Assembly (NCBI GenBank): GCA_958295665.1 | Contig: OY282560.1 | Location: forward strand, 23,395,653 to 23,459,652 | From: Tipula vernalis | Lineage: Eukaryota > Arthropoda > Insecta > Diptera > Tipulidae | Direction: 5' to 3' | DNA length: 64,000 nt | Shown: in pieces, positions 1 to 12,194 of the stretch | Position numbering within the stretch: position 1 is the first letter of the stretch | Layout: each line of letters opens with the position of its first letter | Translations under genes and position numbers: made by a program | Notes under the pieces: model-generated | Seen by the model: only the letters and a program-made list of their open reading frames with translations | Databases searched by the model: none | What the model was told of the DNA's origin: nothing

Positions 1-2989
1 GAAGAGAAACTTAGCGAGTTGCTGATTTAAAAGCTTATTAGTTACTAAACTTTTTGACACTTTGATATGTGCCTGTTGTTTAATGCTGTTAATGTTTAAA
101 AATATCACTTGTAACAGCAAAATCCGCTCGACATTTTTGCCCATTTTAAATTTTCGTTAAATCAAGTCACTTTTCTAAATTATCCTGATCACAGATGCCT
201 TCAGTAATTGAGAAATAAAAATAAAATTTTACATAACGAGTAATCCAAGCACTATGTACGACAAGTAAATTGAAAAGTAACCTCGCGAGCAGACGGATGT
301 TGAATAGCATAATAGCTTGAGACAAACATCATAGGTCTTAAACTTCTTGGAAGCATACAAATTTGATTTCTTAAGTTCTCGAAAGTTTAGCTCTTAAAAT
401 TCTTAAAGTTTCGAAATTTTTCTAAACTTTTATATTTCTTGAAATTGTAAAAATTTCTCGAAATCTTAAAATACTGAAGATATTAAAATTCGTAAATCTC
501 TTAAGAATCGCAAAATTTTTGCTTGGTTACCATTCGGTTTAGCGGACATTAAATTACCGCAAACACTGACTTGCACAATTCCTAACAAAAATCATTCACA
601 ATCACCAAATTTGATTTTGGATGCACATTTGCCTTTTGATTGAACCACTTTACTCCCATTAACAGCTATCTCTAATTTTAATTAAACCTTTTTATTTATG
701 TATTTTTTTTTTTTAATTTTATTTCTTAATACTCGGTCTCACACTGAGTCGATATGGTGAACGTGTTTTGTAGGTATGTAAATTATAGATTAATCGATAT
801 ATACACGATGGGCGATTTAAAAAAAAATTCGAATTAGAAACGAACGTAACAATTTTAAATCATTAAGAAGTAAAAAAAGAAAAATTAAGAATTGAACAAT
901 AAAAAGCATTCGGTAAATTTCTAAATTAGTTTCTTGATGCTGAATACCGTAAATATATGGTATGTACAAAAAATAGATAAGTTATTAAGACGGAACTACT
1001 AATAATAAGACAATGATTGAATATGTGTAATGAGACGAAAAAAGATAGAAACAGAAATAATCTTGATGTGCAATTGTGTATAACTGAAACTTTTTTTTTT
1101 TTTTGGTATTTGGTTTTCTCCAAATAAAATCGATATTTAAATAACACAAAACAAAAATAACCAATTTAAGAACGATTTTCTATGTTTGGTTAATCCACCC
1201 TTGTACAAATGAAAGAACATTTTTTCCAGGGAATTCCGAATAATTTACAGGTTTGGCATTGATTTCTTGGAAACGAATGTAATTAGAATTTTTCGATTGA
1301 TTTGGTTTGCCTAAAACCATTAGGCAATACAATAAAGGCAGATATTTCGCAACAAGGTTGTATAAACGATTTGAGTATCTAAATTTATGTGTCTAACACT
1401 AATTAATGTCGGTTACCTCTCTAATTATATTCTGCCTTGAAGGCAACTGTTTTAACATAAAATTTCATTAGCAGATGAATGAAATGTCAGTCACATCCAA
1501 TTTGAGAATAGTAAGTACAGCAATTATAAAGTGATTTTGTTCGTTTTTAATGATTTGCCATTTTTAAGATGAATAACGGTTGATGTGGTAAATATTCGCG
1601 CAAACCTAATGATTTTTAAAATAAGACAAAATATTTTGATTAACTGTACACTGGTTACGAAGAGAATAAATGAATATCCAATTAATAATTTGAACACTCA
1701 AGTTTTATTATATAGATCTGGACGTGGCACACACATAGGTTATGAGTGTGGTATATTGTAGAAGAATAAAGAAAATCGCTGAGTCAGTGACTACAATAAC
1801 CACGATGATGAGTCATGATAAATTATTACTTATATTTATACGAATTGGTTATTTGATTTAATTCAACTGAAAATTTTACAGACAAAATTTGTCAGCAATT
1901 TCTTAACATGATGTTGCGGAACACTACTCTATTCCATTTATGTTGTCACATTTTAATGAAATATTGAGAATCACTGCCTTTTGCTGGTGTAACATAAAGT
2001 TATTTTTCCATGTTACAGAATTTCTATTTTTTTATAACTTAATTAATTTCATTAAGAAACAAAATTGTATTGTATTGTGAACGAAAAAATATGTTAATGT
2101 CGTATGTATTGCGTGATCTATAATTTACATTATTCCAAAACATAATTTTTACATTTTTCTATCGTGTCCATTCCATAGCAAAATTGTTGTAAATGAGCAA
2201 TATAATAGTGAAATGGCTTTAAGAACGCTAGTTTTATATTCGTTAAAGGCACATAACAATATTTTTTTTTTACATGAACACAATAAATTCATATAATTTA
2301 TGAAGTTCTTGTTAGTGTAAATATGTAGAGGAAAACTGGTAGTTAGCAATTTAGCATTGCTTTCTTACTTATGTTTTTTCGATATAGATATTCGAGCTTC
2401 TGCTTAGACGGCATAAAATAATCAGTTTATTACTGTGTATAATTTAAATTACGATTGAATAGTGGATAATTATGCTTTATGGGCGAAAAATAATATTTCA
2501 ACATTATCAGGTTCAACACCGTTCAAACTTTTTGATTTGCTTTCGATAATTTAATAAAGATTGGGAAAAATTCTTAAAATTTAGAATTCAATAGAAAATT
2601 AAACTTAAGCTAGTTTTAAAATTCAGCACTCACAAAAATGTATTTACAATCAAAAATGAAACCCCTTGAAGTTATGTAAATCGTGCTAAAATAAAAGCCC
2701 TGTTGAGTACATTATTCTGGATTTATTTTGTGAAATATAGTATGATATTTTCAAATTTCTTGTCACTGTTTCGAATTTTTACCAAATCAATTAATAAAAT
2801 TTTCATTCCGTTAAATTTACAGTCAGAGTAGAGGAAATTACCAAAGTTTAGAATTTCGAATTTTAAGATTTCTAAATTTAAATCTTTACTGTTGTCTTTT
2901 CATTAAATTTTTGGTAGATTTCTATTCTGAATTATAAAAAGCTTTATTAAATGTTGATCTAAATATCATCAAATTTTTCAATAGAAATG
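1..2989. other. Unique AT-rich DNA, no gene seen
   Basis: I see no coding pattern, transposon end or RNA gene here. The only ORFs are short and rich in Phe, Ile, Tyr and Lys, as expected from AT-rich noncoding sequence. Between about 350 and 510 there are loose repeats of tctcgaaa/ttaaaatt type, probably low-complexity drift. Confidence 0.6.
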
Positions 2990-3381
2990 TGCTTCTGAAA
3001 TCTGCAGTTCTTCCTTGTAGTTCCATTAGTTGAAGATGAATTTTAAAGACTGAGCAAACAAAGCTAACCTCAAGTTGGGCTCTCTAATAAAGTATTTCGC
3101 CAAACGACAGCCTGACTAATAAATCAGCAAGAATTTTCAAAGCAGAAAGTTTCTGCCCATTGTCAGAAACCCGCATAACTCTTTACTGTCTGTGCACAGT
3201 ATAATATTTTTACAATGATCAGCAAATTTTACAGCATGAAACGCAAAATAAGTGCTAGCAATAACTCCGCCTGAGCCACAGTGCAGTGCATAACCAATTC
3301 GCCACAAGATCCACAGTCAGGCGATGGACAGTACGTATCAAACCCCGCACCAACATGATAGAGAGATCAAGAAAGAGCGAA

Positions 3382-3412
<31 letters not shown>

Positions 3413-4566
3413 ACGACTCAGTTATCCAGTGAAGAAAGTGCGGTGAGAATCACAAATCAGAATGAACAGAATGGTCCCCATAGAAGAGAGTTTAGCTATT
3501 GAGGATCTTAGGTTAATTGCAGTCCACCAACCACAGAAGCGCTTGGTTAATCCTCCATTAGGTGGACGAATAACATCAAGATAACAAACATCGATTTTAG
3601 CGAACGTCTTGTTAAGCTTTGCGACGCCCGAAAGGTTGTTAATTTCATCACCGAAGTTAATCCAACAACTTCTGTGAACGTACCTTAAATTTCTGTTTTA
3701 GTCTTTTTGAGTTGTTAGGAAGCAACACCAATTGCTATAAAATTAAATGTTTTAGCAGCCTTCCTTAGTTTCTTCAGATCAGAATATCAACACGTTTTGT
3801 TGTGCGTTTTTTTGATTTATCATAAGAGAACAAGAATTTTCGAAAGCATGAATTACCCTAACAGGGGCAATTAAAGAGACGAGTTCGAGAGAGAATCACT
3901 CCAAATCAGATAACTTTTTATTACGATATGGTTTAAAAGGTGGTCTTTTAAGGTTATATTAAGAGCAATACACCAGTGATCTCCGAATATAATCCGCCAC
4001 TCTCACAAATAGAGGACAAACTAATGTCAATAACCTCCCGCCAAACAGAATTGATAAAAGTTGGTTCGCACCCTACATTGCGAATTACAATCCATAAAGA
4101 ATGATGAGCATTAGCACCATAACCCATCAAAAGGGGCAGGCGGGAGGCCAATCAGAAAGGTCTAACTACACTTACTTAGATTAGTAAGATCCTCCGAAGG
4201 TGGAGGTAAAGCAGACTCGTATGGCAGATAAACTGAAGCTAAACTCAATTTGTTGTGGGAATTAGAAGGTTCAAGGTTGATTCGCACAGCCACAAAATCA
4301 GCTGAACTACATTCATGAATAAAAGAAGCATTAATAATATTGGAAATAAAAACACAAGATTTCGGTTTAACGACAAAACCCTGGTAGGACATTCTGCCAT
4401 TAGTAGGATTTAATACAGAAACGACACTATCCAGTAGGTAGAGTTCCTGAATTAGACAAACATCTGTAAACGATACAGCGGGCAGCTTCTTCGATTCAAA
4501 GGAAGCTGACCTCCTATGGTGCAAATTGATCTGTTTTACTTCTAGAATGGAATACATCATAAACAC
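2990..4566 (-). pseudogene. LOA-clade non-LTR retrotransposon ORF2, decayed
   Basis: Remnant of the endonuclease/reverse transcriptase polyprotein of a LOA-type retrotransposon, read on the minus strand. The AP-endonuclease N-terminus (4566-4162) has the family motif INLHH followed by CLIQE. A second piece (4151-3954) has ANAHHSLW and PTFINSVWREVIDI. An endonuclease-to-RT linker is readable at about 3720-3505 (CWINFGDEINN, then PPNGGLTKRF). An RNase H-like piece lies at about 3335-2990, with HCTVAQAELL and LCTDSK carrying the expected Glu and Asp. The RT core is missing. The usual GSDANAHH is GYGANAHH here, so the catalytic Asp is lost, and several frameshifts are present. It differs clearly from the LOA copy at 58.1-62.0 kb, so it is a separate subfamily or much older. 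The endonuclease call is firm; the RNase H call is moderate. Confidence 0.75.
3391..3412. repeat. (GA)n microsatellite
   Basis: Eleven GA dinucleotides in a row, preceded by imperfect GATA/GAAA units. It lies between the linker and RNase H remnants of the decayed LOA element and so interrupts it. Confidence 0.95.
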
Positions 4567-4774
4567 CAGCTATAAAAAATAATTAAAAAATAAAATCATA
4601 AATGTTTACGGGTCTGAGATAACCCTAAAATGGATTCTTTCAACGACATACTGATGTGATAATCCTGAAATATACTAGAGACCTGAACCTGTTTTTACAT
4701 GGCACATTTTACCAGATTTTTTTCCCGGGGGTTAAGATAGGGTTAAGTGTATACGTTTCGATTTTATTACATTT

Positions 4775-5165
4775 GCACATAATACCCTTCCAGGTAATAC
4801 ACCAACATCTACAGCTTAAAGGCGGATGAATTGGCAGCGTCAAGAACACCTTGGTTCAAGTCTACCCGGAATAGCTGCAACTTCTCATCGTCAAGTGACG
4901 AATTCGCGCTGTTCTCACGAATGCAGAATTTCTTTAATTTAGAAGCAATAATGATTTCAGCAAAAGTACGACGATTTTCTACAGCTATTTTCAGTGTAGA
5001 ACCAGAGTTCTCGTCAATTGAGCCAAGTTTCCAAAGCGCTTTACTTTACTCTGAGCCCGATAAATATCATCGAAGAGGATACCATCAACATATTAAGTAC
5101 AAAGGCCATCCAACCCAAGGTCGGACTAACTGTTATTTCCAAAAACAAAAACAAAATTGCTCAAC
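4775..5165 (-). pseudogene. Unidentified decayed coding stretch
   Basis: On the minus strand a reading frame from about 5040 to 4800 encodes about 75 residues with a balanced, soluble-protein composition, including ALWKLGSIDENSG, ENRRTFAEIIIASKLKKF and DDEKLQLFRVDLNQG. One frameshift upstream (about 5035-5110) it continues as GLDGLCT, stop, YVDGILFDDIYRAQSK. The two in-frame stops there (TAG, TAA) could be C-to-T decay of Gln codons. An AG acceptor after a T-rich tract is possible near 5130. The composition is unlike the AT-driven background, so I think it was protein-coding. It is not like the LOA gag at 58.3 kb, although it lies upstream of the LOA fragment on the same strand. It could be a gag of another element or an exon copy of a host gene. 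I do not recognise it. Confidence 0.4.
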
Positions 5166-5199
5166 AATGAACCGAGAAGTTTGTCATTTGTAACCCTCA

Positions 5200-7180
5200 T
5201 AGGAGAAAAGCAGTATTACAAAAAAAAAGGTAGAAACACAAACCATGTTTGCCACACTTATCATTTATTTGTATATATAGACTCGGAAATCGAACGAAAA
5301 ATTAAAGGAAAGCAGATACTCGATAACCCTAACTTTTCACATCACACATCCGTGTTATCGAATACTCAAAAAACAGCCGGATACTACAATTTCTCGGGAT
5401 TGAACACAGTTACGAATTACGAGTAGATCAGAATTCTCGATAGTTTATTTGATATTTTGAGGTTTTTAAGCGCATTTAACATTTGTTTGGGTTTGAATTA
5501 AGCGTTGCATGATTAGGTGAAATTCTCGAAATCCATGGTTTTTGGATGAATAAGGATTTTATTGAAAATTATCTACTTTCTGTTAGTTTAGGATAAATAT
5601 TTTTTTGCTTTTGAATCTCGCTTAACATTGAGATTTTTGAAAGGTTTCCTACTATTCTAAGTTTATTTGAGATTTTCTGGAATATTAGAAATTTGACGAT
5701 TTTACTCTAAAATTTGTAGAATTCTGTAGATACAATATGTTAAAGAATATCGAGATTTACGATATAATAATTAATTTTTGAGAGTTTTAAGCTTATTTCG
5801 GATTTCCTTAGCGTTGAGTACTACATATATAATAGTAAATGTTTGAGATTATTGGAGATACTCGAGTTTAGCTTGGAGTTGAATTACGCATAGCACAGAT
5901 AAGTTACAGAGAGTAGATTCTCGAAATTTCCGGAATTGAACGTTGGCATCGAAGTTTTGGAAGGAAGTTATTCAAGATTCCTAATGATTTCCTAAATTTT
6001 TAAGATTATTACATTAATATTGATCGTATAAATTTCGCTAAAGAATTAGCGTTTCGTCAATATTTACTATATGATTTAGTGGGCCACTTAGATTTTTTTT
6101 CAGTCCTTTTTGGAAAATACACTTCATTTTATTTACAAGCATTTTTATGCATCAATTTAAACATTTTCAAAACAAAATAATTACAAAAGTGAGCTTTTAT
6201 ACTCTAAATATTGCTAAAGCCAGGTTTTTGTGAAAGAAACACAAGTAACAGCATTTTTTGTCATACAATTTTGTCGCTTGCATGCACAATTCAAATTGCT
6301 TTTTTCCATTTTATTTTATTTTAATTGTTTTGTTTTCAGAGAAAAAGTTTAAAAATTGACTTGACATAGTACATACGAGTATAAATACATTTTACAACAC
6401 ATTTTTTTAAAAAGAATTAAAATTAAAATAAAAATAATTTCAGGTTTCTAATAAAATATTTCCAACAAATGAACACTTTAAACACGTTTTTAATTAAAAC
6501 AGCTAATATAAGTTTTTACATTTGTGTGATGAATGAAAATGCGGACGAAGTATGTATGTTGCCTAAAAATTGTCGAGAACTTTTGTAATTGAAAATTAAA
6601 TAGAGAGAAAGAGATGAAAGGCTGTTTGCTGATTGGTTATGGTTCGCTCAAATCTTTGATGAGGAAATAAACAAAAATCAATTTTAATTTGCGTATTTAT
6701 TTTGTATCGAAAAATGCGGATTTTACGCATGCATATACTGTATTCATTGCAAAATTGCCTCTGAATATAATTTCAAAAACTTCGTATAATAACGCAATCA
6801 AATATTACAGAAATAAAATAATTGTTTTTGCTGAGGGAAAAGCATTCAAAACCTGTACGTTAAGCTACAAGTTTTGGTCTGAATTTTCTGTTGTGATATT
6901 TCCAAAAAAAATTTCTTGCCTCTGAAAGACATAGAAAATTTCCGACCTGCCTTCAAAGCTAGGTCATACAATCGAAAGGTGAATACAAGCATTCCAAACT
7001 TCAAGGGTGAACCTATCGCTAAAGAAGCAACGAACACTTGAAACTTGCAGGAGAGATGCCATATTTCATGCAATGGCTGCCGACAAAGGTACTGTTCACA
7101 TTGTTTAATCTAGGAAACAGAATATCACTCGAAAGACCTCGTCTGGGACTGAAACAGACATCCGAGAATTTCTTATTAAA
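5200..7180. other. AT-rich DNA, no gene seen
   Basis: Mostly AT-rich sequence with loose 'gagatttt/cgagattt' motifs at 5430-5960. A slightly more GC-rich segment at 6840-7290 has short ORFs on both strands that I cannot assign to any family. Confidence 0.5.
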
Positions 7181-7186
7181 AAAAGG

Positions 7187-7286
7187 TCCTAAACCTTGTT
7201 ACGTTGAGGGAGAAATATTAGTTTTAGAGCTACCACCTTGATCCTAAACCTTGTTACGTTGAGGAGAAATATTAGTTTTAGAGCTA
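7187..7286. repeat. 46-bp direct tandem duplication
   Basis: The segment at 7187-7232, starting tcctaaaccttgttacgttg, is repeated at 7242-7286. The second copy lacks one G in a GGG run and the spacer is 9 bp. The copies are otherwise identical, so the duplication is recent. It falls in a short ORF of unknown origin (7038-7241) that I do not consider a gene. Confidence 0.9.
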
Positions 7287-7289
7287 TGG

Positions 7290-9655
7290 TATGTAAGAGA
7301 GATAATTGTTTTCGAAGTTCAAGTAATTATTTCGGAATTAAAGTAATCCTGAAATTCTTTAAGGGAATGGAGATCTTTTGAATTCAAAGAAGAGGCAAAA
7401 TTTAATATTTTTTTCGAGGTCGAGTCCAAGAGGCCTTAGTATATTAATGGATTTTAATTTGCAGAACTATTTCTCAATTTAGCAATACCGTATTTTCTCA
7501 AAAGTACAATACATAAACAAAATAAAACAATGAGTGATGTAATAATTTCATGTCATACTGTTTTATAACTTTTAATGAACAGTTAGAGACTATTTTTTCT
7601 TATTAAATTAGAAATTGTTGCTATCATGGGAGCGTGTTTATTTTTTGTGTATATACATACATACATATACACTTAAGTAAATAAAAATCTTTACGTATTT
7701 ATTATAAAAATGGAATGAAACTCAGCAGAGAGTAAGGAATACGAATTTTAACAAAAAATAATATTCTTGTGAATTGCTTAAGCTATCTTCTCCTAATACT
7801 TGTTGTTCTTCTCTGTTTGCTTGTCCCAAAAAACAACAAAAAAAAAAAAAAAAGTTTTCGAAAACAATTTTGCGTGTATAATATCAAAATAATGATTATC
7901 CTTCCCATTATCGTTACGAGGTCGACCTTCGAAACTTTATTTATTTAATTTTTTTATTTTCCTAAATTGCCGAAACTTTCCGCCAACCAATTTTAATTTA
8001 ATTCTAATTCATTTATCTTATACGAATTACTGTTCCGTAAATATAGATAATCTCGATAGCATCACAACGAGAATATATATTCCAAATATGTATGTATGTG
8101 TATGTTTGTATCTACTATATAGAGATGTATTTTGTGTACTTAATCTCCTCACTAATCGAGTCTAGAACGGTTTGGGTTTGTATTTTGTACGCGCGTATCA
8201 GATTTCCCATTATTTTCTCTTTTTGTCTTATCTTTCAATATGCACGTCGCCTTTTTTTAAAATTGGGTTTTCCTATTTTTCGCTCGTGTGTTATTGTTTC
8301 CTATTGTCACGTAGTTTTTATCACAAAAAAAAAACGCGGGGACCGTTCATTGTTTATTCAGAAGATAATTCGTAAATCAATATAAAGTAAATTTAGTTCA
8401 CAATATACAGAACCAAAAATATAGGCTCATCCCTGCCGCACTAAATGGTCTGGCCCACCATTTATATAAATAAACAAATCTTACAACAGTATTTAAAAAA
8501 CGTGATTTTGAATAATTTAACCTTTTCTTTGTATCACATAACATTGATACAGAAAAGTAGATTGTCTCTAGGCATATGTACATTTTTCGGCAAATACTCT
8601 TACCTAATACATTAAAAAAATATGAAAGAAACCACTTTAGGGAATAACAACAATTTATCTCGTATATGTGCAAACCAAAGTTACGCCTTACATGAAAATA
8701 CAAAAAAGGAAATCTCAAATATAAAACAAACAAACGTTTAAATTTTGATTTCCCACAGTACCTGATGGTACGTAAATGCTTAGCCTAGGTTTGAAAAGTT
8801 TTTTTTTTTTTTTGATTTGGGTATAATTTAGTTAAAATGTGGCAGACTATGGAAAGGCATAAACGTAAAATCTAAAGTGTTAAACCATTATATTCGAGTT
8901 AGTTAACCCAGGTTGTGTTAAATTGATGTTCTGATTTTTATTTTATGATGGTGTTTCAACAATTTTGTTCGTATAAAATTTAAAAAAAAAAAACAGCGCA
9001 GTTACACTACACTATCTATAGAGGCAATTACTATAACAAAGTTGTAACAGTTTCTGAGTAAATTGTATGTTTTAATGTTTTTTTCAATTTGGCAAGTTTG
9101 TATATTATTTTAAAATACTTCGTCTATTTGGGATTTCTGTGGCCGATTAACGAATTTTAGGGTTTTTGGATGTGCGGACAGGCAACCGATCTATAATCTG
9201 AATCTCAGCTCTTAGGCAATGGGTCGAAATCATCTGAATTTTCGTTTTACAAAGTTTAAGATATACCTTTATATCCAATAAAACCGTTGATAACGAGATA
9301 AATACCTAGGCGTTTAAAAATGCAATTCTTATAAATTCGGAAAGATTCTTCATTCTTGTTGCATAGTACTCACTTAATGGAATAAAATTGCTTTCAATTT
9401 TTCCTGCAAAATCACTTGGCTCTGTTTTTTGATGAGAAATCCTAGAAGTGGATTTAAATTTTACCTCAAAAATAGCAAAACTGGTCGAGAAAGCGGCACA
9501 TATTTGGTTTAATAAACTTCATATGAAATACCAAAAACCTTTTTCGTAAACCCAATATTTCAGAATCGTTAAGAAATGGGACAATTTGGATTAAAAAATC
9601 TGAAAGAGCGTGGCCGAAAATATAAGAATCCATTAATAAGTTATTTTAAAATAAA
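7290..9655. other. AT-rich DNA, no gene seen
   Basis: Contains short CATA/TATG tracts (about 7650-7675 and 8085-8105) and A- or T-homopolymers of 10-16 bases. Several weak ORFs are rich in Phe, Ile and Tyr. I see no transposon ends or conserved motifs. Confidence 0.55.
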
Positions 9656-9659
9656 TTAA

Positions 9660-12190
9660 ACCGTCGATTTCCAGAAAGTTTTAAAATTAAATCTCCCTTT
9701 TCCAAAAATTCTGGAAACGGAAGATTTTTTAAATTTTTCAGAATTTTTGAAAACAGATCTTCTTTTTCCGGAAATTTATAAACGGCAGATTAGCTTTAAA
9801 ATATTCCCGGGAAATAGAGATTTCAATTCAAATTTCAAAATTATATCTGAATTCTCCAGAATATTTTAAAATGAAATCTTTCTGTTCCAAAATTTCTGAA
9901 GAAAGAAGACTAATTTTAAAATATTCCGGAAAATGGGGGTTTCTAATTTTAAATTAAATATCCTTCTCCAGAATATTTTAAAATTGAATCTTTTTCCAGA
10001 ATTTCTGAAAACGGAAGATTAATTTTAAAATATTATCCACTTTCCACAATATTTTAAAATAAATCTCCTTTTTCCAGAATTTCTGAAAAAGGAAGATTGT
10101 TTTTAAAGTATAGTATTCTGGAAAATGGAGGTTTCAATTCTAATTTTCATTTTAAATCTCTATTCTGGAGAATATTTCTTAATTAAATCGTCCTTTTCCA
10201 GAATTTCTGAAAAAAGAAGGTTTAATTTTAAAATATTCTGAAAAAATAGAGATTTAATTTTAAAATTAGAATTGGAAGCTTAACTTTCCAGAATAACGAA
10301 GATTAATTTTTAAATATCCTGAAAATGGAGATTCCAATTCTAATTTTAAATTAAATCCCCATTCTCCAGAATATTAAAAAATTAAATCCCCCTTTTACAG
10401 AATTTCCGAAAACGAAAGATTTAATTTTAAAATATGCTGAAAAAATCAATATCGATTTAATTTTAAAATTGGAACTGAAGTCTCCACTTTCCACAATATT
10501 TTAAAATTAATCTCCTTTTTCCAGAATTTCTGAAAAAGGAAGATAGTTTTTAAAGTATTCTGGAAAATGGAGGTTTCAATTCTAATTTTCATTTTAAATC
10601 TCTATTCTGGAGAATATTTTGTAATTAAATCGTCCTTTTCCAGAATTTCTGAAAAAGGAAGATTCATTTTAAAGTATTCTGGAAAACGGAGGTTTCAATA
10701 CTAATTTTCATTTTAAATCTCTATTCTGGAGAATATTTTTTATTTAAATCGTCCTTTTCCAGAATTTCTGAAAAAAAAGAGATTAACCTTTAAAATATTC
10801 TAAAAAAAATCGAGATTTAATTTTAAAATTAGAATTGAAAGCTCCACTTTCCAGAATAACGAAGATTAATTTAAAAATGTCTTGGAAAATGAAGTAATTT
10901 TCATTTTAATTCTCTATTCTGGAGAATATTTTTTAATTAAATCGTCCTTTTCCAGAATTTCTGAAAAAAGAAGGTTTAATTTTAAAATATCTAAGAAAAT
11001 AGAGATTTAATTTTAAAATTAGAATTAAAAGCTCCGCTTTCCAGAATAACGAAGATTAATTTTAAAATGTCTTGGAATATGAAGGTTTCAATTCTAATTT
11101 TAAATTAAATCCTCATTCTCCAGAATATTTTAAAATTAAATCCTCCTTTTACAGAAATTCCGAAAACGAAAGATTTAATTTTAAAATATGCTGAAAAAAT
11201 CTATATAGATTTAGTTTTAAAATTGGAACTGAAGTCTCCACTTTCCACAGTATTTTAAAATAAATCTTCCTTTTCCAGAATTTCTGAAAAAGGAAGATTC
11301 ATTTTAAAGTGTTCTGGAAAATGGAGGTTTCAATTCGGATTTTCATTTTAAATCCATATTCTGGAGAATATTTTGTAATTAAATCGTCCTTTTCCAGAAT
11401 TTCTGAAAAAAGAAGGTTTAAATTTAAAATATTCTGAAAAAATAGAGATTTAATTTTAAAATTAGAATTGAAAGCCTAACTTTCCAGAATAACGAAGATT
11501 AATTTTAAAATATCCTGGAAAATGGAGGTTTCAATACTAATTTTAAATTAAATCCTCATTCTCCAGAATATTTTAAAATTAAATGCTCCTTTTAATTTTA
11601 AAATATGCTGAAAAAATCGATATAGATTTAATTTTAAAATTGGAACTGAAGTCTCCACTTTCCACAATATTTTAAAATAAATCTTCCTTTTTCAGAATTT
11701 CTGAAAAAGGAAGATTCATTTTAAAGTATTCTGAAAAATGGAGGTTTCAATTCTAATTTTCATTCCAGAATTTCGTCCTTTTCCAGAATTTCTGAAAAAA
11801 GAAGATATAACTTGAAAATATTCTGAAAAAATAGAGATTCAATTTTAAAATTAGAATTGAAAGCTCCACTTTCCAGAATAACGAAGATTAATTTTAAATT
11901 GTAAAATGAAGGTTTCAATTTTAATTTTAAATTAAATTTCCATTCTAGAACTAAATCCTCCTTTTACAAAATTTCCGATAACTGAAGATTTAATTTTAAA
12001 ATTTGTTGAAAAAATGGATACAGATATAATTTTAAAATTGGAACTGAAGTCACCACTTTCAACAATATTTTAACATAAATCATCCTTTTCCAGAATTTCG
12101 GAAAACCGAAGATTGGTTTTAAAGTATTCTGGAAAAATGGAAATTTAAATTCTAATTTTCCAATTAGATCTTCATTCTACGTTCTATTTT
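9660..12190. repeat. Degenerate satellite-like array with a roughly 0.4-kb higher-order unit
   Basis: About 2.5 kb built from variants of a few modules: ttccagaatttctgaaaaa; gaagattaattttaaaatat; ttctggaaaatggaggtttc; aattctaattttaaattaa; and ctccactttccaca. Direct and mirror-image modules alternate, so the sequence is full of short inverted repeats (TTCCAGAA against TTCTGGAA). Landmarks recur at roughly 390-450 bp: the 'ctttccacaatatttt' module near 10,481, 11,237, 11,654 and 12,052, and the 'ttccagaataacgaag' module near 10,283, 10,845, 11,033, 11,480 and 11,868. Shorter 120-bp duplications also occur (10,529 against 10,650). Copies differ by many substitutions and small deletions, so the array is old. 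No ORF is present. Confidence 0.9.
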
Positions 12191-12194
12191 CTCC

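Noticed and set aside
4831..5193. 120-codon plus-strand ORF
   Set aside because: It is antisense to a minus-strand stretch with much better protein character; its own composition (Ser, Phe, Arg) fits a shadow frame.
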